DNA from: Desulfomicrobium baculatum DSM 4028
Lineage (GTDB): Bacteria; Desulfobacterota; Desulfovibrionia; Desulfovibrionales; Desulfomicrobiaceae
Length of the DNA stretch: 64,000 nt
Assembly (NCBI RefSeq): GCF_000023225.1
Contig: NC_013173.1
Coordinates: 994,501 to 1,058,500 of the forward strand
Direction of reading: 5' to 3'
Shown here one piece after another: positions 26,007-36,284 of the stretch (position 1 is the first letter of the stretch; each line of letters opens with the position of its first letter). The position numbers and the translations under genes were made by a program. The notes under the pieces were generated by a model. It saw only the letters and a list, made by a program, of their open reading frames with translations, made no database searches and was not told the DNA's origin.

Positions 26007-26467
26007 GTACTAGCCTTTTCCAATACGGTTCCCTTTTGGGAAAGATCAAGTCTCGTATCCGCTCGGCACAGGCGAAAGCGGCGCTTTCCGCTAACGCGGA
26101 GATGATAGCCATGTATTGGGACATCGGGCGGATGATCCATAATCGTCAAGTTGAAGAGGGGTGGGGGGCGGGCGTCATTCCTCGGCTGGCTGCGGATTTG
26201 AAAAATGAACTGCCTGAAGTTAAAGGATTTTCTGAACGAAATTTGAAGTACATGATTCGTTTCGCTCGAGAATACGGTACGGACCTTGAGGATGGGTTTC
26301 TTTCTTCGCGGGCAATTGTGCAGCAGCCTGCTGCACTTTTCGCAGAGGGCGATGATCGAGGACCGATTGTGCAGCAGGTTGCTGCACAATCGGAAATGCC
26401 CCTTGCCGTCATATTGGGACTGCCGTGGTTTCATCACATAGCCCTTTTTGAGAAGATCAATAATTAA
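26003..26467 (+). pseudogene. Truncated DUF1016 (YhcG-type) protein, N-terminal domain only
   Basis: A 154-residue frame starting with TTG, overlapping the previous stop. The N-terminal DUF1016 domain is clear (LLGKIKSRIRSAQ..., MYWDIGRMIH, GAGVIPRLAADLKNELPEVKGFSERNLKYMIRFA). It ends at LPWFHHIALFEKINN, exactly where full proteins of about 350 residues continue into the PDDEXK nuclease-like domain, so the nuclease half is absent. Two internal hairpin-forming segments (26318-26336 and 26364-26392) encode repeated IVQQ units. It is probably a remnant of a mobile or defence-associated gene. Confidence 0.75.
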
Positions 26468-26497
26468 TTTACCTATATTCCATTGAGGAGACATTTC

Positions 26498-28240
26498 ATG
26501 CTTTTCAGCAAATTCTACGTGCCCACCCTGAAGGAAACCCCGGCCGAGGCCGAGGTGATCAGCCACAAGCTTCTGCTGCGCGCGGGCATGATCCGCAAGC
26601 TGACCAGCGGCATCTACACCTACATGCCGCTTGGCCTTCGTGCCATCAACAAGGTCGCAAACATCGTGCGCGAGGAGATGAACCGGGCCGGGGCCCAGGA
26701 AATCTCCATGCCCATGGTGCAGCCGGCCGACCTGTGGCAGGAGAGCGGGCGCTGGGATTTCTACGGCAAGGAGCTCCTGCGCCTCAAAGACCGTCACGGC
26801 CGCGACTACTGCCTCGGACCCACGCACGAGGAGGTCATCACCGACCTGATCCGCGGCGAGGTCCGCTCCTACCGTCAGCTGCCCATCAATCTGTACCAGA
26901 TCCAGACTAAGTTTCGCGACGAGATTCGCCCTCGCTTCGGCCTCATGCGCGGGCGCGAGTTCATCATGAAGGACGCCTATTCCTTCGACAAGGACGACGA
27001 GGGCGTGAACGCCAGCTACCAAGCCATGTACGACGCCTACACCCGCGTCTTCACCCGCCTGGGCCTGGAATTTCGGGCCGTCAGCGCGGACTCCGGCGCC
27101 ATCGGTGGCAGTTTTTCCCATGAGTTCATGGTGCTGGCCGACACCGGCGAAGACACCCTGGCCGTATGTACATCCTGCTCCTACGCCGCCAACCTGGAGA
27201 AGGCGGAAACCAAGGCTCAGCCCATGTGCACAACTACCTGCGCCGCGTACGAGCAGGTAGCCACTCCTGGCAAGCACACGGTGGAAGACGTGGCCGGATT
27301 CCTGGCCGTGGCCATGACCCAGGTCATGAAGACCCTGCTCTTTGACGTGGACGGCAAATCCGTGGCCGTGCTGCTGCGCGGCGACCGCGAAGTCAACGAC
27401 GTGAAGCTGAAAAATCTCCTCGGCGCGACCAGCGTCGAGCTGGCCACCCCGGAACAGGTCGTGGCCTGGACCGGCGCGCCCGTGGGCTTTGCCGGACCGG
27501 TAGGACTTACGGTCGACGCCATCTACGCGGATCACGAGATCGCGGCGGGCACGGACTTTGTCTGCGGAGCCAACGCCGCCGACGCGCACCTCATCCACGT
27601 CGACCCGCGCCGCGACATCACCCTGTCCACGGACGCCGCCCCCACGGGCTACGCGGACCTGCGCTCCATCACCCTGGACGACCCCTGCCCGGCCTGCGGC
27701 GGCTCCCTGACCATGCCCAAAGGCATCGAGGTCGGCCACGTCTTCAAGCTCGGCACCAAGTACTCCAAGTCCATGAACGCGACCTTCCTGGACGAGAACG
27801 GCAAGGAACAGGTCATCATCATGGGCTGCTACGGCATCGGCGTCAGCCGCGTGGTCGCGGCCTGCATCGAGCAGAACAACGACGCAAACGGCATGATCTT
27901 CCCGCCGTCCATCGCACCCTTCGAAATCACCATCCTGGCCATGTCCACCAAGGACGAAAAGGTCATGGCCAAAGGCCGCGAAATCCACGACTGGCTCGAA
28001 TCCCAAGGCATCGACACCCTGTTCGACGACCGCGACGAACGCCCCGGCGTGAAGTTCAACGAAGCGGACCTGCTCGGCTCCCCCATGCAGATCGTCATCG
28101 GCGGCAAGGGGCTCGAAAAGGGCGTGCTGGAGGTGAAGAACCGCAAGACGGGCGAGAAGAGGGAACTGCCCGTGGCCGATTGGCAGAATGCGGTTCTGGA
28201 ATGGCGCAAGGAAGTGATGAAGGAGTGGGGTCTGGCATAA
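26498..28240 (+). CDS. proS: Prolyl-tRNA synthetase (bacterial type)
   Basis: A 580-residue class II synthetase. Motif 1 spans the [15 protein letters not shown] region, motif 2 is [26 protein letters not shown] and motif 3 lies in [17 protein letters not shown]. An editing (INS) domain lies between motifs 2 and 3 (about 225-405), which defines the bacterial form. The ATG at 26498 is chosen with GAGGAG eight bases upstream; an upstream TTG would absorb the ribosome site. The anticodon-binding domain is at the C-terminus. Confidence 0.96.
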   Translation: MLFSKFYVPTLKETPAEAEVISHKLLLRAGMIRKLTSGIYTYMPLGLRAINKVANIVREEMNRAGAQEISMPMVQPADLWQESGRWDFYGKELLRLKDRHGRDYCLGPTHEEVITDLIRGEVRSYRQLPINLYQIQTKFRDEIRPRFGLMRGREFIMKDAYSFDKDDEGVNASYQAMYDAYTRVFTRLGLEFRAVSADSGAIGGSFSHEFMVLADTGEDTLAVCTSCSYAANLEKAETKAQPMCTTTCAAYEQVATPGKHTVEDVAGFLAVAMTQVMKTLLFDVDGKSVAVLLRGDREVNDVKLKNLLGATSVELATPEQVVAWTGAPVGFAGPVGLTVDAIYADHEIAAGTDFVCGANAADAHLIHVDPRRDITLSTDAAPTGYADLRSITLDDPCPACGGSLTMPKGIEVGHVFKLGTKYSKSMNATFLDENGKEQVIIMGCYGIGVSRVVAACIEQNNDANGMIFPPSIAPFEITILAMSTKDEKVMAKGREIHDWLESQGIDTLFDDRDERPGVKFNEADLLGSPMQIVIGGKGLEKGVLEVKNRKTGEKRELPVADWQNAVLEWRKEVMKEWGLA

Positions 28241-28255
28241 CCTGCCGCCATAAGG

Positions 28256-28292
28256 AGTCGGGCTGTTGCGCCACTGTCGCAACAACCCGGCC
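28256..28292 (+). terminator. Hairpin between proS and xseA
   Basis: CGGGCTGTTGCG and CGCAACAACCCGG form a stem with one mismatch around a CACTGT-type loop. No T run follows, so it may be an attenuating or RNA-stabilising hairpin, not a classical terminator. Confidence 0.45.
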
Positions 28293-28311
28293 CAACGGAC
28301 ATCATTTACAC

Positions 28312-29682
28312 ATGCACATCTTCTCCGTCCGTACCCTCACCCAAGCCATCAAGGATGTCCTTGAAGGCGAATTCCCGTTCGTCTGGGTCCGGGGACAGGT
28401 TTCCAACCTTTCTCGTCCGCCGTCCGGGCATGTGTATTTTTCCCTCAAGGACGATGACGCCACCTTGAGCGTGGTCTGGTTCAAGGGGGCGCAGCCCAAG
28501 GGTTCCGTGGACGGTGGCGAGCGGGTCAATCCTGTTACCGGCGAGGTGGAGAGCGGGGAGCCTTTTGCGCTGTGCGATGGGCAGGAAGTGCTCGTGGCCG
28601 GGCGCATGAATGTCTATCCGCCGCGCGGGGCCTATCAGCTGGTGGCGGAGTTGGTGCAGGGGCAGGGCTTGGGCGAGCTGGCCGTGGCCTTTGAGGCCAT
28701 GAAGGCCAAGCTTGCCGCCAAGGGCTATTTCGATCCGGACCGCAAAATGGTCCTGCCGCGCAATCCGCGCCGCGTTGCCGTGGTCACGGCTCCCCAGGGC
28801 GCGGCCTTGCAGGATTTTTTGCGCATCGCGGATGACCGGGGCTATGGGGCCACCATTCGGGTCTATCCGAGCCTGGTGCAGGGCGAGAGCGCTCCGGCGC
28901 AGATTGCCGCCGCCCTGGACCGCGCCGACCGGGACGGGTGGGCCGAGGTCATCGCGCTCATTCGCGGCGGCGGGTCCCTCGAAGACCTGTGGGCCTTCAA
29001 CACCGAGCCCGTGGCCGAGGCCGTGTTCCGGGCGCGGCTGCCGGTCGTGTGCGGCGTGGGGCATGAAGTGGACACGAGCATAGCCGATCTGGTGGCGGAC
29101 CAGCGCGCGGCCACGCCGTCGCATGCGGCGCAGATTTTGTGGACCGAACGCGGCGTGCTGCGTCAGCAGGCCGACGAAATTTTTCTGGCTCTGACGCGCG
29201 GCATGGATCGCCTGCTGGACCTGCGCGAGCGCGACCTGCAGCGCCATGCGCAGGGTCTTGCCTGGCATTCCCCGGCCCGGCGCATCGAGCGCGGCGGCTT
29301 TGAACTGGAGCGCCTGGCTGGCCGTCTGCGGCAGGCCATTCGCACGCAGGTGGAAAGCCGCGCCGCGACCCTGGTGCGTCTGGAGGATCGGATGTATCGA
29401 TCCTTTGGCCCGGCCGCGATGCTGTCGCTGCGTTCGGAACTGGACAGGGCGCAAGGGGCCCTGGAACAGGTCGGAAGCCGCTTCGTGCGTGTCCGCCTGG
29501 AGAGTCTGCGCGGAGTCGAGGGCCGTCTGGCCGCCCTGGACCCTGCGGCCCCGCTGGCGCGTGGATACGCGCTGGTCCGAGGTTCGGCCGGTTTTGTTCG
29601 TTCGCGGGAGGATGTGCAGGCGGGGGATGAGATCCGGGTGCAGGTGGCGGACGGAGAATTTTCAGCGGAGGTGCTGCCATGA
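28312..29682 (+). CDS. xseA: Exodeoxyribonuclease VII large subunit
   Basis: A 456-residue nuclease subunit. An N-terminal OB-fold begins IFSVRTLTQAIKDVLEGEFPFVWVRGQVSNLSRPPSGHVYF, and the catalytic domain carries RGGGSLEDLWAFNTEPVAEAVF and CGVGHEVDTSIADLVADQRAATPSHAA. Long helices typical of the coiled-coil arm follow. The start at 28312 was chosen because the OB-fold begins there; a longer frame runs into proS. It forms an operon with the M23 peptidase (4-base overlap), xseB, ispA and dxs. Confidence 0.95.
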   Translation: MHIFSVRTLTQAIKDVLEGEFPFVWVRGQVSNLSRPPSGHVYFSLKDDDATLSVVWFKGAQPKGSVDGGERVNPVTGEVESGEPFALCDGQEVLVAGRMNVYPPRGAYQLVAELVQGQGLGELAVAFEAMKAKLAAKGYFDPDRKMVLPRNPRRVAVVTAPQGAALQDFLRIADDRGYGATIRVYPSLVQGESAPAQIAAALDRADRDGWAEVIALIRGGGSLEDLWAFNTEPVAEAVFRARLPVVCGVGHEVDTSIADLVADQRAATPSHAAQILWTERGVLRQQADEIFLALTRGMDRLLDLRERDLQRHAQGLAWHSPARRIERGGFELERLAGRLRQAIRTQVESRAATLVRLEDRMYRSFGPAAMLSLRSELDRAQGALEQVGSRFVRVRLESLRGVEGRLAALDPAAPLARGYALVRGSAGFVRSREDVQAGDEIRVQVADGEFSAEVLP

Positions 29683-30554
29683 CGTTTGGGCGAGTTCTTT
29701 TTTTCATGCTTTTGACCCTGTTCCTGTCAGCCATGCCCGGCCCGGGCTTGCATGCGGCGCAACTGCGCCTGGAATGTCCGGAAGTCATCGGAATCGGCCT
29801 GCCCTTCGTGGTCAGGGTCGAGTCCGACGAGCCTCTGGACAGGCTGCGCGTGGAGTGGGCCGGGAAGACGCTTACCGTACCCGGGGCCGGAAAGAAGGCT
29901 GTTGAATTTCTGCTCGGAACGGACGTGCTCAAGTCCAGGCCGGGCTCTGAGACCCTGCGCATCCTCAAGCTTGGCCTCAGTCCTCTGGCCGTGCAGACTT
30001 CCATTCTGGTCGAGCAGCGCGACTTTCCCGAGCAGCGTCTGACCGTGCCTACGGAAATGGCCAGCCCCCCTGCGGCAGTGCAGGAGCGCATCGCGCGCGA
30101 AAACGCCGAGATACGCGCAGTCCTGAACACGGTGTCCCCCGACAGCCATCTCATTTTGCCGCTCATGCGGCCTGTTCCGGGCGAAGTCAGCAGTGATTAC
30201 GGCCTGAAGCGTTTTTTCAACGACATGGAGCGCAACCCGCACCGAGGACTTGATCTGCGGGCCGCGTTGGGCGATCCCGTACGGGCCGCCGCGCCCGGGC
30301 AGATCGTGCTTGCGGCGGATCATTATTACGGCGGCCGATCGGTTTTTCTCGACCACGGCCTGGGCGTGTTCACCGTTTACATGCATCTGGACGATATAAA
30401 GGTTCGTCAGGGCGACATGGTCGAGGCCGGGGAGATTCTCGGACTGGCAGGCCAGACCGGGCGGGTCACGGGGCCGCATCTGCACCTGGGCCTCTACGTG
30501 CTCGATCTGGCCATGGACCCGGCGGCCCTTTTTTTCGCGAAACAAAGCCAATAA
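29679..30554 (+). CDS. M23 (LytM) family metallopeptidase, exported
   Basis: A 291-residue protein with a signal peptide (FFMLLTLFLSAMPGPGLHA). After a beta-rich N-terminal domain, the C-terminal LytM domain has HRGLDLRAALGDPVRA and GPHLHLGLYV, giving the HxxxD and HxH zinc ligands of active peptidoglycan endopeptidases. It is presumably periplasmic and acts on cell-wall cross-links. It sits between xseA and xseB, overlapping xseA by four bases. Confidence 0.9.
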   Translation: MTFGRVLFFMLLTLFLSAMPGPGLHAAQLRLECPEVIGIGLPFVVRVESDEPLDRLRVEWAGKTLTVPGAGKKAVEFLLGTDVLKSRPGSETLRILKLGLSPLAVQTSILVEQRDFPEQRLTVPTEMASPPAAVQERIARENAEIRAVLNTVSPDSHLILPLMRPVPGEVSSDYGLKRFFNDMERNPHRGLDLRAALGDPVRAAAPGQIVLAADHYYGGRSVFLDHGLGVFTVYMHLDDIKVRQGDMVEAGEILGLAGQTGRVTGPHLHLGLYVLDLAMDPAALFFAKQSQ

Positions 30555-30566
30555 ACAAGGCGTGAC

Positions 30567-30797
30567 ATGGCAAAAGCACAACAGACTTTCGAGAAACGGC
30601 TGGAACGGGTCCGTGAGATCACGGCTCTGCTTGAAAGCGGGGACCTGCCCCTGGAGCAAGGCGTGAAGCTTTTTCAGGAAGGGGTGGCTCTCTCCAAAGA
30701 ATGCGCGGCGGAACTGGAACAGGCCCGCATCATCGTCGAGAGCGCCGGTCAGGAGTCCTCGGCCCAGAACGGAATGGCACCCGGAGACGAGGCATGA
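30567..30797 (+). CDS. xseB: Exodeoxyribonuclease VII small subunit
   Basis: A 76-residue helical protein with the XseB pattern: TFEKRLERVREITALLESGDLPLEQGVKLFQEGVAL, then a KECAAELEQARIIVE helix. It assembles with XseA in multiple copies. Its stop overlaps the ispA start as ATGA. Confidence 0.92.
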   Translation: MAKAQQTFEKRLERVREITALLESGDLPLEQGVKLFQEGVALSKECAAELEQARIIVESAGQESSAQNGMAPGDEA

Positions 30798-31681
30798 ATC
30801 CACAGGAAATGAAGGCCGAACTGGGGGTACTGGGCGCTCTGGTGGAATCGCGCCTGGCCACGATATTCGCGGATGGTCGCAGCCCGTCGCCTTTGGTCGC
30901 CTCTATGGAATATTCCCTCATGGCCGGCGGCAAGCGCTTGCGCCCGGTGCTCTGCCTGGCCTGGGCCGAACTGGCGGGGGGTAGCGTGCACGCGGTGCTC
31001 GATTTCGCCTGCGCTATCGAGTGCATCCACACGTATTCCCTCATCCATGACGATCTGCCGGCCATGGACGACGACGACCTGCGCCGGGGCAAGCCCTCCA
31101 ATCACAAGCGGTTCGACGAAGCCACGGCCATCCTGGCCGGGGATGGCCTTTTGACCGAGGCCTTCACCCTGGCGTCGTCCCTTGAACTGCGGCCGGAGAG
31201 GATCCTCAAGGCCGTTTTTCACCTCTCGACTGCTGCCGGTCCGCGTGGCATGGTCGGCGGTCAGGTTTTGGACATGGGGCTGACCGGGAAATCCGCAAGC
31301 CTGCCGCAGCTGCGTGAGATGCACGCCAAGAAGACCGGGGCGCTGATCGAGACGTCCTGCGTCACGGGCTGCGTTCTCGGCGGCGGAGACGACTCCGAAC
31401 AGGCCAAGGCCTCGGAATATGGGCGGGCCATCGGTCTGGCCTTTCAGGTCACGGACGACATTCTGGACGTGATCGGAGACGAGGCCGCGCTCGGCAAGCC
31501 TGTGGGGAGCGACGTGGCCCAGGGCAAATCGACATATCCGGCCCTGCTCGGCATCGATCAGAGCAGGGTCCTGGCCAGACAGAGCGTGGACCAGGCCCTG
31601 GCCGCCCTGGCGGGATTTTCCCATCCTCGCGCCGATTTTCTGCGGGCCGTGGCCCTCTATATTTTGGATAGAACGCATTAG
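30794..31681 (+). CDS. ispA: Farnesyl/geranylgeranyl diphosphate synthase (polyprenyl synthetase)
   Basis: A 295-residue prenyltransferase. The first aspartate-rich motif is DDLPAMDDDDLRRG with the family's extra acidic residues, and the second is DDILDVIGD. The size and motif spacing fit short-chain synthases (C15 or C20). It lies between xseB and dxs, a gene order common in Proteobacteria. Chain length cannot be decided from sequence alone. Confidence 0.93.
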   Translation: MNPQEMKAELGVLGALVESRLATIFADGRSPSPLVASMEYSLMAGGKRLRPVLCLAWAELAGGSVHAVLDFACAIECIHTYSLIHDDLPAMDDDDLRRGKPSNHKRFDEATAILAGDGLLTEAFTLASSLELRPERILKAVFHLSTAAGPRGMVGGQVLDMGLTGKSASLPQLREMHAKKTGALIETSCVTGCVLGGGDDSEQAKASEYGRAIGLAFQVTDDILDVIGDEAALGKPVGSDVAQGKSTYPALLGIDQSRVLARQSVDQALAALAGFSHPRADFLRAVALYILDRTH

Positions 31682-31689
31682 GAGCATCA

Positions 31690-33597
31690 ATGACTGAGCA
31701 AACCCTGCAGGAACTTTTTCCCATCCTGGCCGCCATCAAGAATCCCGGCGACGTGCAGGCCATGGATGAAAAGGAACTGACCAGGCTTGGCGAAGAGATT
31801 CGCCGCATGATCATTCAGACCGTGTCCACCACGGGCGGGCATCTGGCCCCGTCCCTTGGCGTGGTGGAACTGACCATGGCGCTGCTGCGCGTCTTCAACC
31901 CGGCCCGCGACCGCATCGTCTGGGACGTGGGGCATCAGGCCTATGCCTACAAGCTGCTGACCGGCAGGCTCGGGCGCTTCCACACCCTGCGTCAGTTGGA
32001 CGGAATCAGCGGCTTTCCCCGCATCTGCGAGAGCCCCTTCGATCATTTCGGCGTCGGCCACTCCTCGACGTCCATCTCCGCCGCCCTGGGCATGGCCGCC
32101 GCCCGCGACCTGGCCCATCAGGATCACAAGGTCGTGGCCGTCATCGGCGACGGCTCCATGACCGCCGGGCTGGCCTACGAGGGCCTGAACCAGGCCGGGG
32201 GGCTGGGCAAGAACATGGTCGTGGTCTTGAACGACAACGAGATGTCCATTTCGCGCAATGTCGGGGCGCTGTCGTCTTTCCTCAGCCGCAAGCTGTCCAA
32301 GCGCTGGGTGCAGCGCTTCAAGAAGGAAGCCGAATCCATCATGCGCCAGATCCCGAGGATCGGTGACGATCTGGCCGAATACGCCCGCCGCAGCGAGGAC
32401 TCTCTCAAAAGTTTCTTCACCCCCGGCATGCTTTTCGAGGCTTTCCGCTTCACCTACATCGGCCCCTTGCAGGGGCACGACATGCGCATGCTGACCAATG
32501 TCTTTCAGCAGACCCGTGAACTGGAAGGCCCCATTCTGGTCCATGTCCTGACCAAGAAGGGCAAGGGCTACGCGCCGGCCGAAACCAATCCGACCTTTTT
32601 TCACGGGGTGGGCTGCTTCGAACCCGAGACCGGGGCGGCCCGAAAGTTCGCGGACTGTCCGCTGCCCAGCTACACCGAGGTGTTCGGTTCCACGCTGTGC
32701 AAGCTGGCCGAAAAGGACGAGCGCGTTGTGGCCATCACCGCCGCCATGCCCGAGGGCACCGGGGTGAGCTGCTTCGCGGACAGGTTTCCGGAACGCTTTT
32801 TCGATGTCGGCATCTGCGAGCAGCACGCCGTGACCTTTGCCGCCGGGCTGGCCTCGCAGGGCATGAAGCCCGTGGTGGCCATCTATTCGACCTTCATGCA
32901 GCGTTCCTACGACCAGATCGTGCACGACGTCTGCCTGCAGAACCTGAACGTGACCTTCTGCCTGGACCGGGGCGGCCTGGTCGGCGAGGACGGGGCCACG
33001 CATCACGGCGTGTACGACCTGTCCTTTCTGCGCCATATCCCTGGGCTGGTGGTCATGGCTCCGCGCAACGAACCCGAGCTGCAGCACATGCTGGCCACGG
33101 CTCTGGCCCATGAAGGCCCGGTGGCCTTGCGATATCCGCGCGGAGTGGGCGAGGGAGCGGCCCTGGTCGAGACGCCGGAAATTCTTCCCCTCGGCCGGGG
33201 CGAGTTGCTGCGCGAGGGATCGGACGGAGTCATCGTGGCGCTGGGCAGCCGGGTCAACCCTGCCCTGGAGGCGGCGCGGATGCTGTGCGAGGAGACAGGC
33301 AGGGAAGTGGCCGTGTTCAACGCCCGTTTCGTCAAGCCGTTGCCCGAGGAGCATTTGCTGGCCTTGGCCGCCTCGCAACCCTTTATGCTTCTGGTCGAGG
33401 AGAACGCCCTGCCCGGAGGCTTCGGTTCCGCCGTGCTTGAGCTTCTGGCTGACCACGACGCGCTTTCCAGCCTGCGCGTGAAGCGGCTGGGCGTTCCGGA
33501 CCGCTTCATTGAACACGGCAGCCAGAAGGAACTCCGGGCCCGGGTCGGCATCAATAGGGACGGGATTTTGAATACGTTGCGGGCGCTGGTCCGCTGA
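31690..33597 (+). CDS. dxs: 1-deoxy-D-xylulose-5-phosphate synthase
   Basis: A 635-residue thiamin-diphosphate enzyme making DXP from pyruvate and glyceraldehyde 3-phosphate. It shows the VGHSSTSISAALGMA and GDGSMTAGLAYEGLN (ThDP/Mg) motifs, the catalytic glutamate region FDVGICEQHAVTFAAGLA, and DRGGLVGEDGATHHGVYDLSFL. It is the last gene of the xseA operon, meeting the N-ATPase operon tail to tail with 39 bases between stops. Confidence 0.96.
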   Translation: MTEQTLQELFPILAAIKNPGDVQAMDEKELTRLGEEIRRMIIQTVSTTGGHLAPSLGVVELTMALLRVFNPARDRIVWDVGHQAYAYKLLTGRLGRFHTLRQLDGISGFPRICESPFDHFGVGHSSTSISAALGMAAARDLAHQDHKVVAVIGDGSMTAGLAYEGLNQAGGLGKNMVVVLNDNEMSISRNVGALSSFLSRKLSKRWVQRFKKEAESIMRQIPRIGDDLAEYARRSEDSLKSFFTPGMLFEAFRFTYIGPLQGHDMRMLTNVFQQTRELEGPILVHVLTKKGKGYAPAETNPTFFHGVGCFEPETGAARKFADCPLPSYTEVFGSTLCKLAEKDERVVAITAAMPEGTGVSCFADRFPERFFDVGICEQHAVTFAAGLASQGMKPVVAIYSTFMQRSYDQIVHDVCLQNLNVTFCLDRGGLVGEDGATHHGVYDLSFLRHIPGLVVMAPRNEPELQHMLATALAHEGPVALRYPRGVGEGAALVETPEILPLGRGELLREGSDGVIVALGSRVNPALEAARMLCEETGREVAVFNARFVKPLPEEHLLALAASQPFMLLVEENALPGGFGSAVLELLADHDALSSLRVKRLGVPDRFIEHGSQKELRARVGINRDGILNTLRALVR

Positions 33598-33636
33598 TAT
33601 CCTGCAGGAACTGCCTTCGAAAACCGTTGTCATGGG

Positions 33637-34524
33637 CTACTTTCCGCCCAGTGCTTCGAAGCCGGAGATGACGTCGAACAGTTCCTCGTCGATGTCGCTC
33701 TGGCGTAAACGATGAAATGCTGCGTTGAGGCCCTCCAGCAATTCATCGATGTTCTTGTCGGCGCGCTGCATCGCCGACAGGCGACTCGCATTTTCGCTCG
33801 CAAGGGATTCGGCGCACGCCCGGAAAAGCGAGACGAAAAGATATTCGCGAATGAGCGCCCGCAAGGTCGACGTGCCGCCACCCATGATTTCGGGCAGGTT
33901 TTTCGTCGGCCAGGGGAGTTCGGCCAGCTTGCGTCGCCAATTTTCGTCCAGCGGGAGCAGCCGCTGATTGACGGGCGCGTAAACCGCCCCGGAGGTGGGG
34001 CGGTTGTAGAAGAGGTGGAGTTCGGTGACTTCCCCCCGCTTGCGATGCCTCTCGCTCTCCACGAGAATTTGTCCTACGAGCGGCGTGATGCCTTTGACGG
34101 AGCCCGGCACGGTGAAGAGTCCCGTCGGCGGCAGGCCCGCATCCGCCAGACGCGCATGAATGCGTTCACCGACGGCCCAGACCTGGGGGGTGCCCGGTAG
34201 CGCCGCCATCGTCTTGACCGCGTAATCGGCGACCACATCATTGAACTGGCCCACCAGACCCTGGTCCGAACCGAACACGACCGCGCCAACCACGTCCGAA
34301 ACCGCATGTCCTTTTCGTTCTGCACTCATTGGCACCGGTTCCTTCTGTCGGAAGCATGTGCCCAGCCCCAGTTCCACGGTATGATAGTAATCGGCCAACG
34401 CCCGCACCGATTGTTCGTATTGCCCAATGCTTGAGGCGGCTACGGCTTTCATGGTGCGAACGACGGATTGGAGGTCTCCGGCGGTGCTGATCTTTCGGCG
34501 CAGGTTCGCCACTGTGTCGCTCAT
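33637..34524 (-). CDS. atpG: N-ATPase gamma subunit
   Basis: A 295-residue central-stalk subunit. The N-terminus [26 protein letters not shown] and the C-terminal helix region ([41 protein letters not shown]) are those of F-type gamma, though with poor identity to housekeeping versions. It ends the nine-gene N-ATPase operon. Its start overlaps the alpha stop. Confidence 0.88.
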   Translation of the reverse strand: MSDTVANLRRKISTAGDLQSVVRTMKAVAASSIGQYEQSVRALADYYHTVELGLGTCFRQKEPVPMSAERKGHAVSDVVGAVVFGSDQGLVGQFNDVVADYAVKTMAALPGTPQVWAVGERIHARLADAGLPPTGLFTVPGSVKGITPLVGQILVESERHRKRGEVTELHLFYNRPTSGAVYAPVNQRLLPLDENWRRKLAELPWPTKNLPEIMGGGTSTLRALIREYLFVSLFRACAESLASENASRLSAMQRADKNIDELLEGLNAAFHRLRQSDIDEELFDVISGFEALGGK

Positions 34525-36284
34525 GACTTCTTCCCGATTCCGGACGCGGCCTCGGGTTTCACCTCCGTCCGGACTTCAGGCCGAGACCCCTGCGGTTTGG
34601 GTTCGGGCTTCGACTGCGGTCCGGCCTTGACTCCCAATGGTGCATCTTCTTTGGTTTCCGAGGCCTCCTCGAGTTCTTCTGGCCTGGCTTCAATTTCTGA
34701 ACCCGGCCCAGGCTCAGTTTTCCTGTCTCCGATTTTTCCCTGACCTTTCTTTTGCTCGACCTGGAAGCGCGCAAGGGAGTTGTGGGCGATTTGAATGATC
34801 GCTTCACGATCCGCGTCGCTTAATTTTTCGGCGGAATACAATCGCTCGATCACCTTGGGCGGGATATCCGCAGCCGCTTCCTGCACGGCATTTTCCGCTT
34901 CCGTCATCTGCTCAAGCGGCACAAGGTCGAACAGTTCCGCGGTCAAGGCGAGCAGCACGGCGATTTGCGCAGGCACCGAGACCGGGGTGGATTCCTGCTG
35001 TTTGAGGCAGGCCCTGATCCGCCGCCCGTGCTCGAGGATTTTGCGGGTGTCTTCATCCAGGCGTGCTCCGAACCGGGAAAAGGTTTCGAGCTCCTCAAAC
35101 TGTGCATAAGCGAGCTTGAGATCGCCCGCCACCGCGCGATAGGCCGCCCGTTGCGCTTTGCCGCCGACGCGCGAAACGGACTTCCCCACATCGACCGCAG
35201 GCAGCACGCCCAGTTCGAACAGCGACGGAGAGAGGTAGATCTGACCATCCGTGATGGAAATCAGGTTGGTCGGAATATAGGCGGAAATGTCCTGCGCTTC
35301 GGTTTCGATGACAGGCAGAGCGGTGAGAGAGCCGCCACCGGCCTCTTCGCGCAGATGCGTCGCACGTTCGAGCAGTCGCGAGTGGATATAGAAGATGTCG
35401 CCGGGGAACGCTTCGCGACCGGGCGGACGGCGCAGCAGGAGAGAGAGTTCACGGTAGGCGCGCGCGTGATGGGTGAGGTCGTCGTAAACAATCAGCACAT
35501 CCCGGCCCGCTTCCATGAAATATTCCGCGATGCTGGTCGCGGCGTAAGGGGCGATGTACGCGAGGCCCGGGGGGTCGTTGCCTTCGGTCACGACAATGAC
35601 GGTGTACTCCATCGCGCCATTTTTCTGCAAGGTTGCCACGGCCTTCGCCACGGCGGACGCACGCTGACCGATGGCGCAGTAGACGCACAGGACATCCTGG
35701 TCGCGCTGGTTGAGGATTGTGTCCATGGCAATGGCGGTCTTGCCCGTCTGGCGGTCGCCGAGAATCAGCTCGCGCTGGCCGCGCCCAACGGGAATGAGCG
35801 CATCGATGACCTTGAGGCCGGTCTGCAGGGGTTCCGTGACGGGAGAGCGGTCCATGATGGGCGGGGCAGTGCGCTCGACGGGCAGGCGACGGTTTCCGGC
35901 CACTGGCCCGTTGCCGTCGAGGGGCCGACCGAGCGGGTCGATGACGCGTCCGAGCAGACTATCGCCCACGGCCACGTCCATGACCCGGCCCGTACGCCGG
36001 ACTTCATCTCCCGCTTGGAGATGCCAGTATTCGCCGAGCAGGACGACACCGATTTCGTCCTCGTCCACGTTGAACGCAATGCCGGGCACATCGCCGGGAA
36101 ACATCACCAGTTCATCATAGCCCACACCGGGAAGACCCGACACCTTGGCGATGCCGGTGGCGACACTGGTGATCGTGCCCACCTCCCGCAGCGTCAGTTG
36201 CGGCGTGAATGTTTCCCGCACGTGGCTTATGTTGGAGAACACGCTGTCGAAAACGTCCTGAAGGCTCTCTGATTTCATGCTCAT
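34521..36284 (-). CDS. atpA: N-ATPase alpha subunit with long C-terminal extension
   Basis: 587 residues against about 505 usual. Walker A is [16 protein letters not shown] (about 176-191), and the non-catalytic site and VSRVGGKAQ motif are conserved. From about residue 515 the protein continues with a charged, Pro/Glu/Lys-rich tail (repeated PKP and EVK elements) absent from ordinary alpha subunits. Head-piece function (regulatory nucleotide sites) is established for the family. The tail's role is unknown. It overlaps the b-subunit stop by four bases. Confidence 0.93.
   Translation of the reverse strand: MSMKSESLQDVFDSVFSNISHVRETFTPQLTLREVGTITSVATGIAKVSGLPGVGYDELVMFPGDVPGIAFNVDEDEIGVVLLGEYWHLQAGDEVRRTGRVMDVAVGDSLLGRVIDPLGRPLDGNGPVAGNRRLPVERTAPPIMDRSPVTEPLQTGLKVIDALIPVGRGQRELILGDRQTGKTAIAMDTILNQRDQDVLCVYCAIGQRASAVAKAVATLQKNGAMEYTVIVVTEGNDPPGLAYIAPYAATSIAEYFMEAGRDVLIVYDDLTHHARAYRELSLLLRRPPGREAFPGDIFYIHSRLLERATHLREEAGGGSLTALPVIETEAQDISAYIPTNLISITDGQIYLSPSLFELGVLPAVDVGKSVSRVGGKAQRAAYRAVAGDLKLAYAQFEELETFSRFGARLDEDTRKILEHGRRIRACLKQQESTPVSVPAQIAVLLALTAELFDLVPLEQMTEAENAVQEAAADIPPKVIERLYSAEKLSDADREAIIQIAHNSLARFQVEQKKGQGKIGDRKTEPGPGSEIEARPEELEEASETKEDAPLGVKAGPQSKPEPKPQGSRPEVRTEVKPEAASGIGKKS

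Noticed and set aside
26318-26392. Hairpins in the DUF1016 fragment as a terminator or mobile-element end
   Set aside because: They are within an open reading frame, have no T run, and encode the repeated IVQQ units common in this family.
25892-28285. Very long minus-strand open frame (797 codons) opposite proS
   Set aside because: proS and the DUF1016 fragment on the other strand have clear family motifs, and the antisense product has none.
31687-33633. Long minus-strand open frame (648 codons) opposite dxs
   Set aside because: Dxs motifs are complete on the plus strand. The antisense frame is an artefact of high GC third positions.
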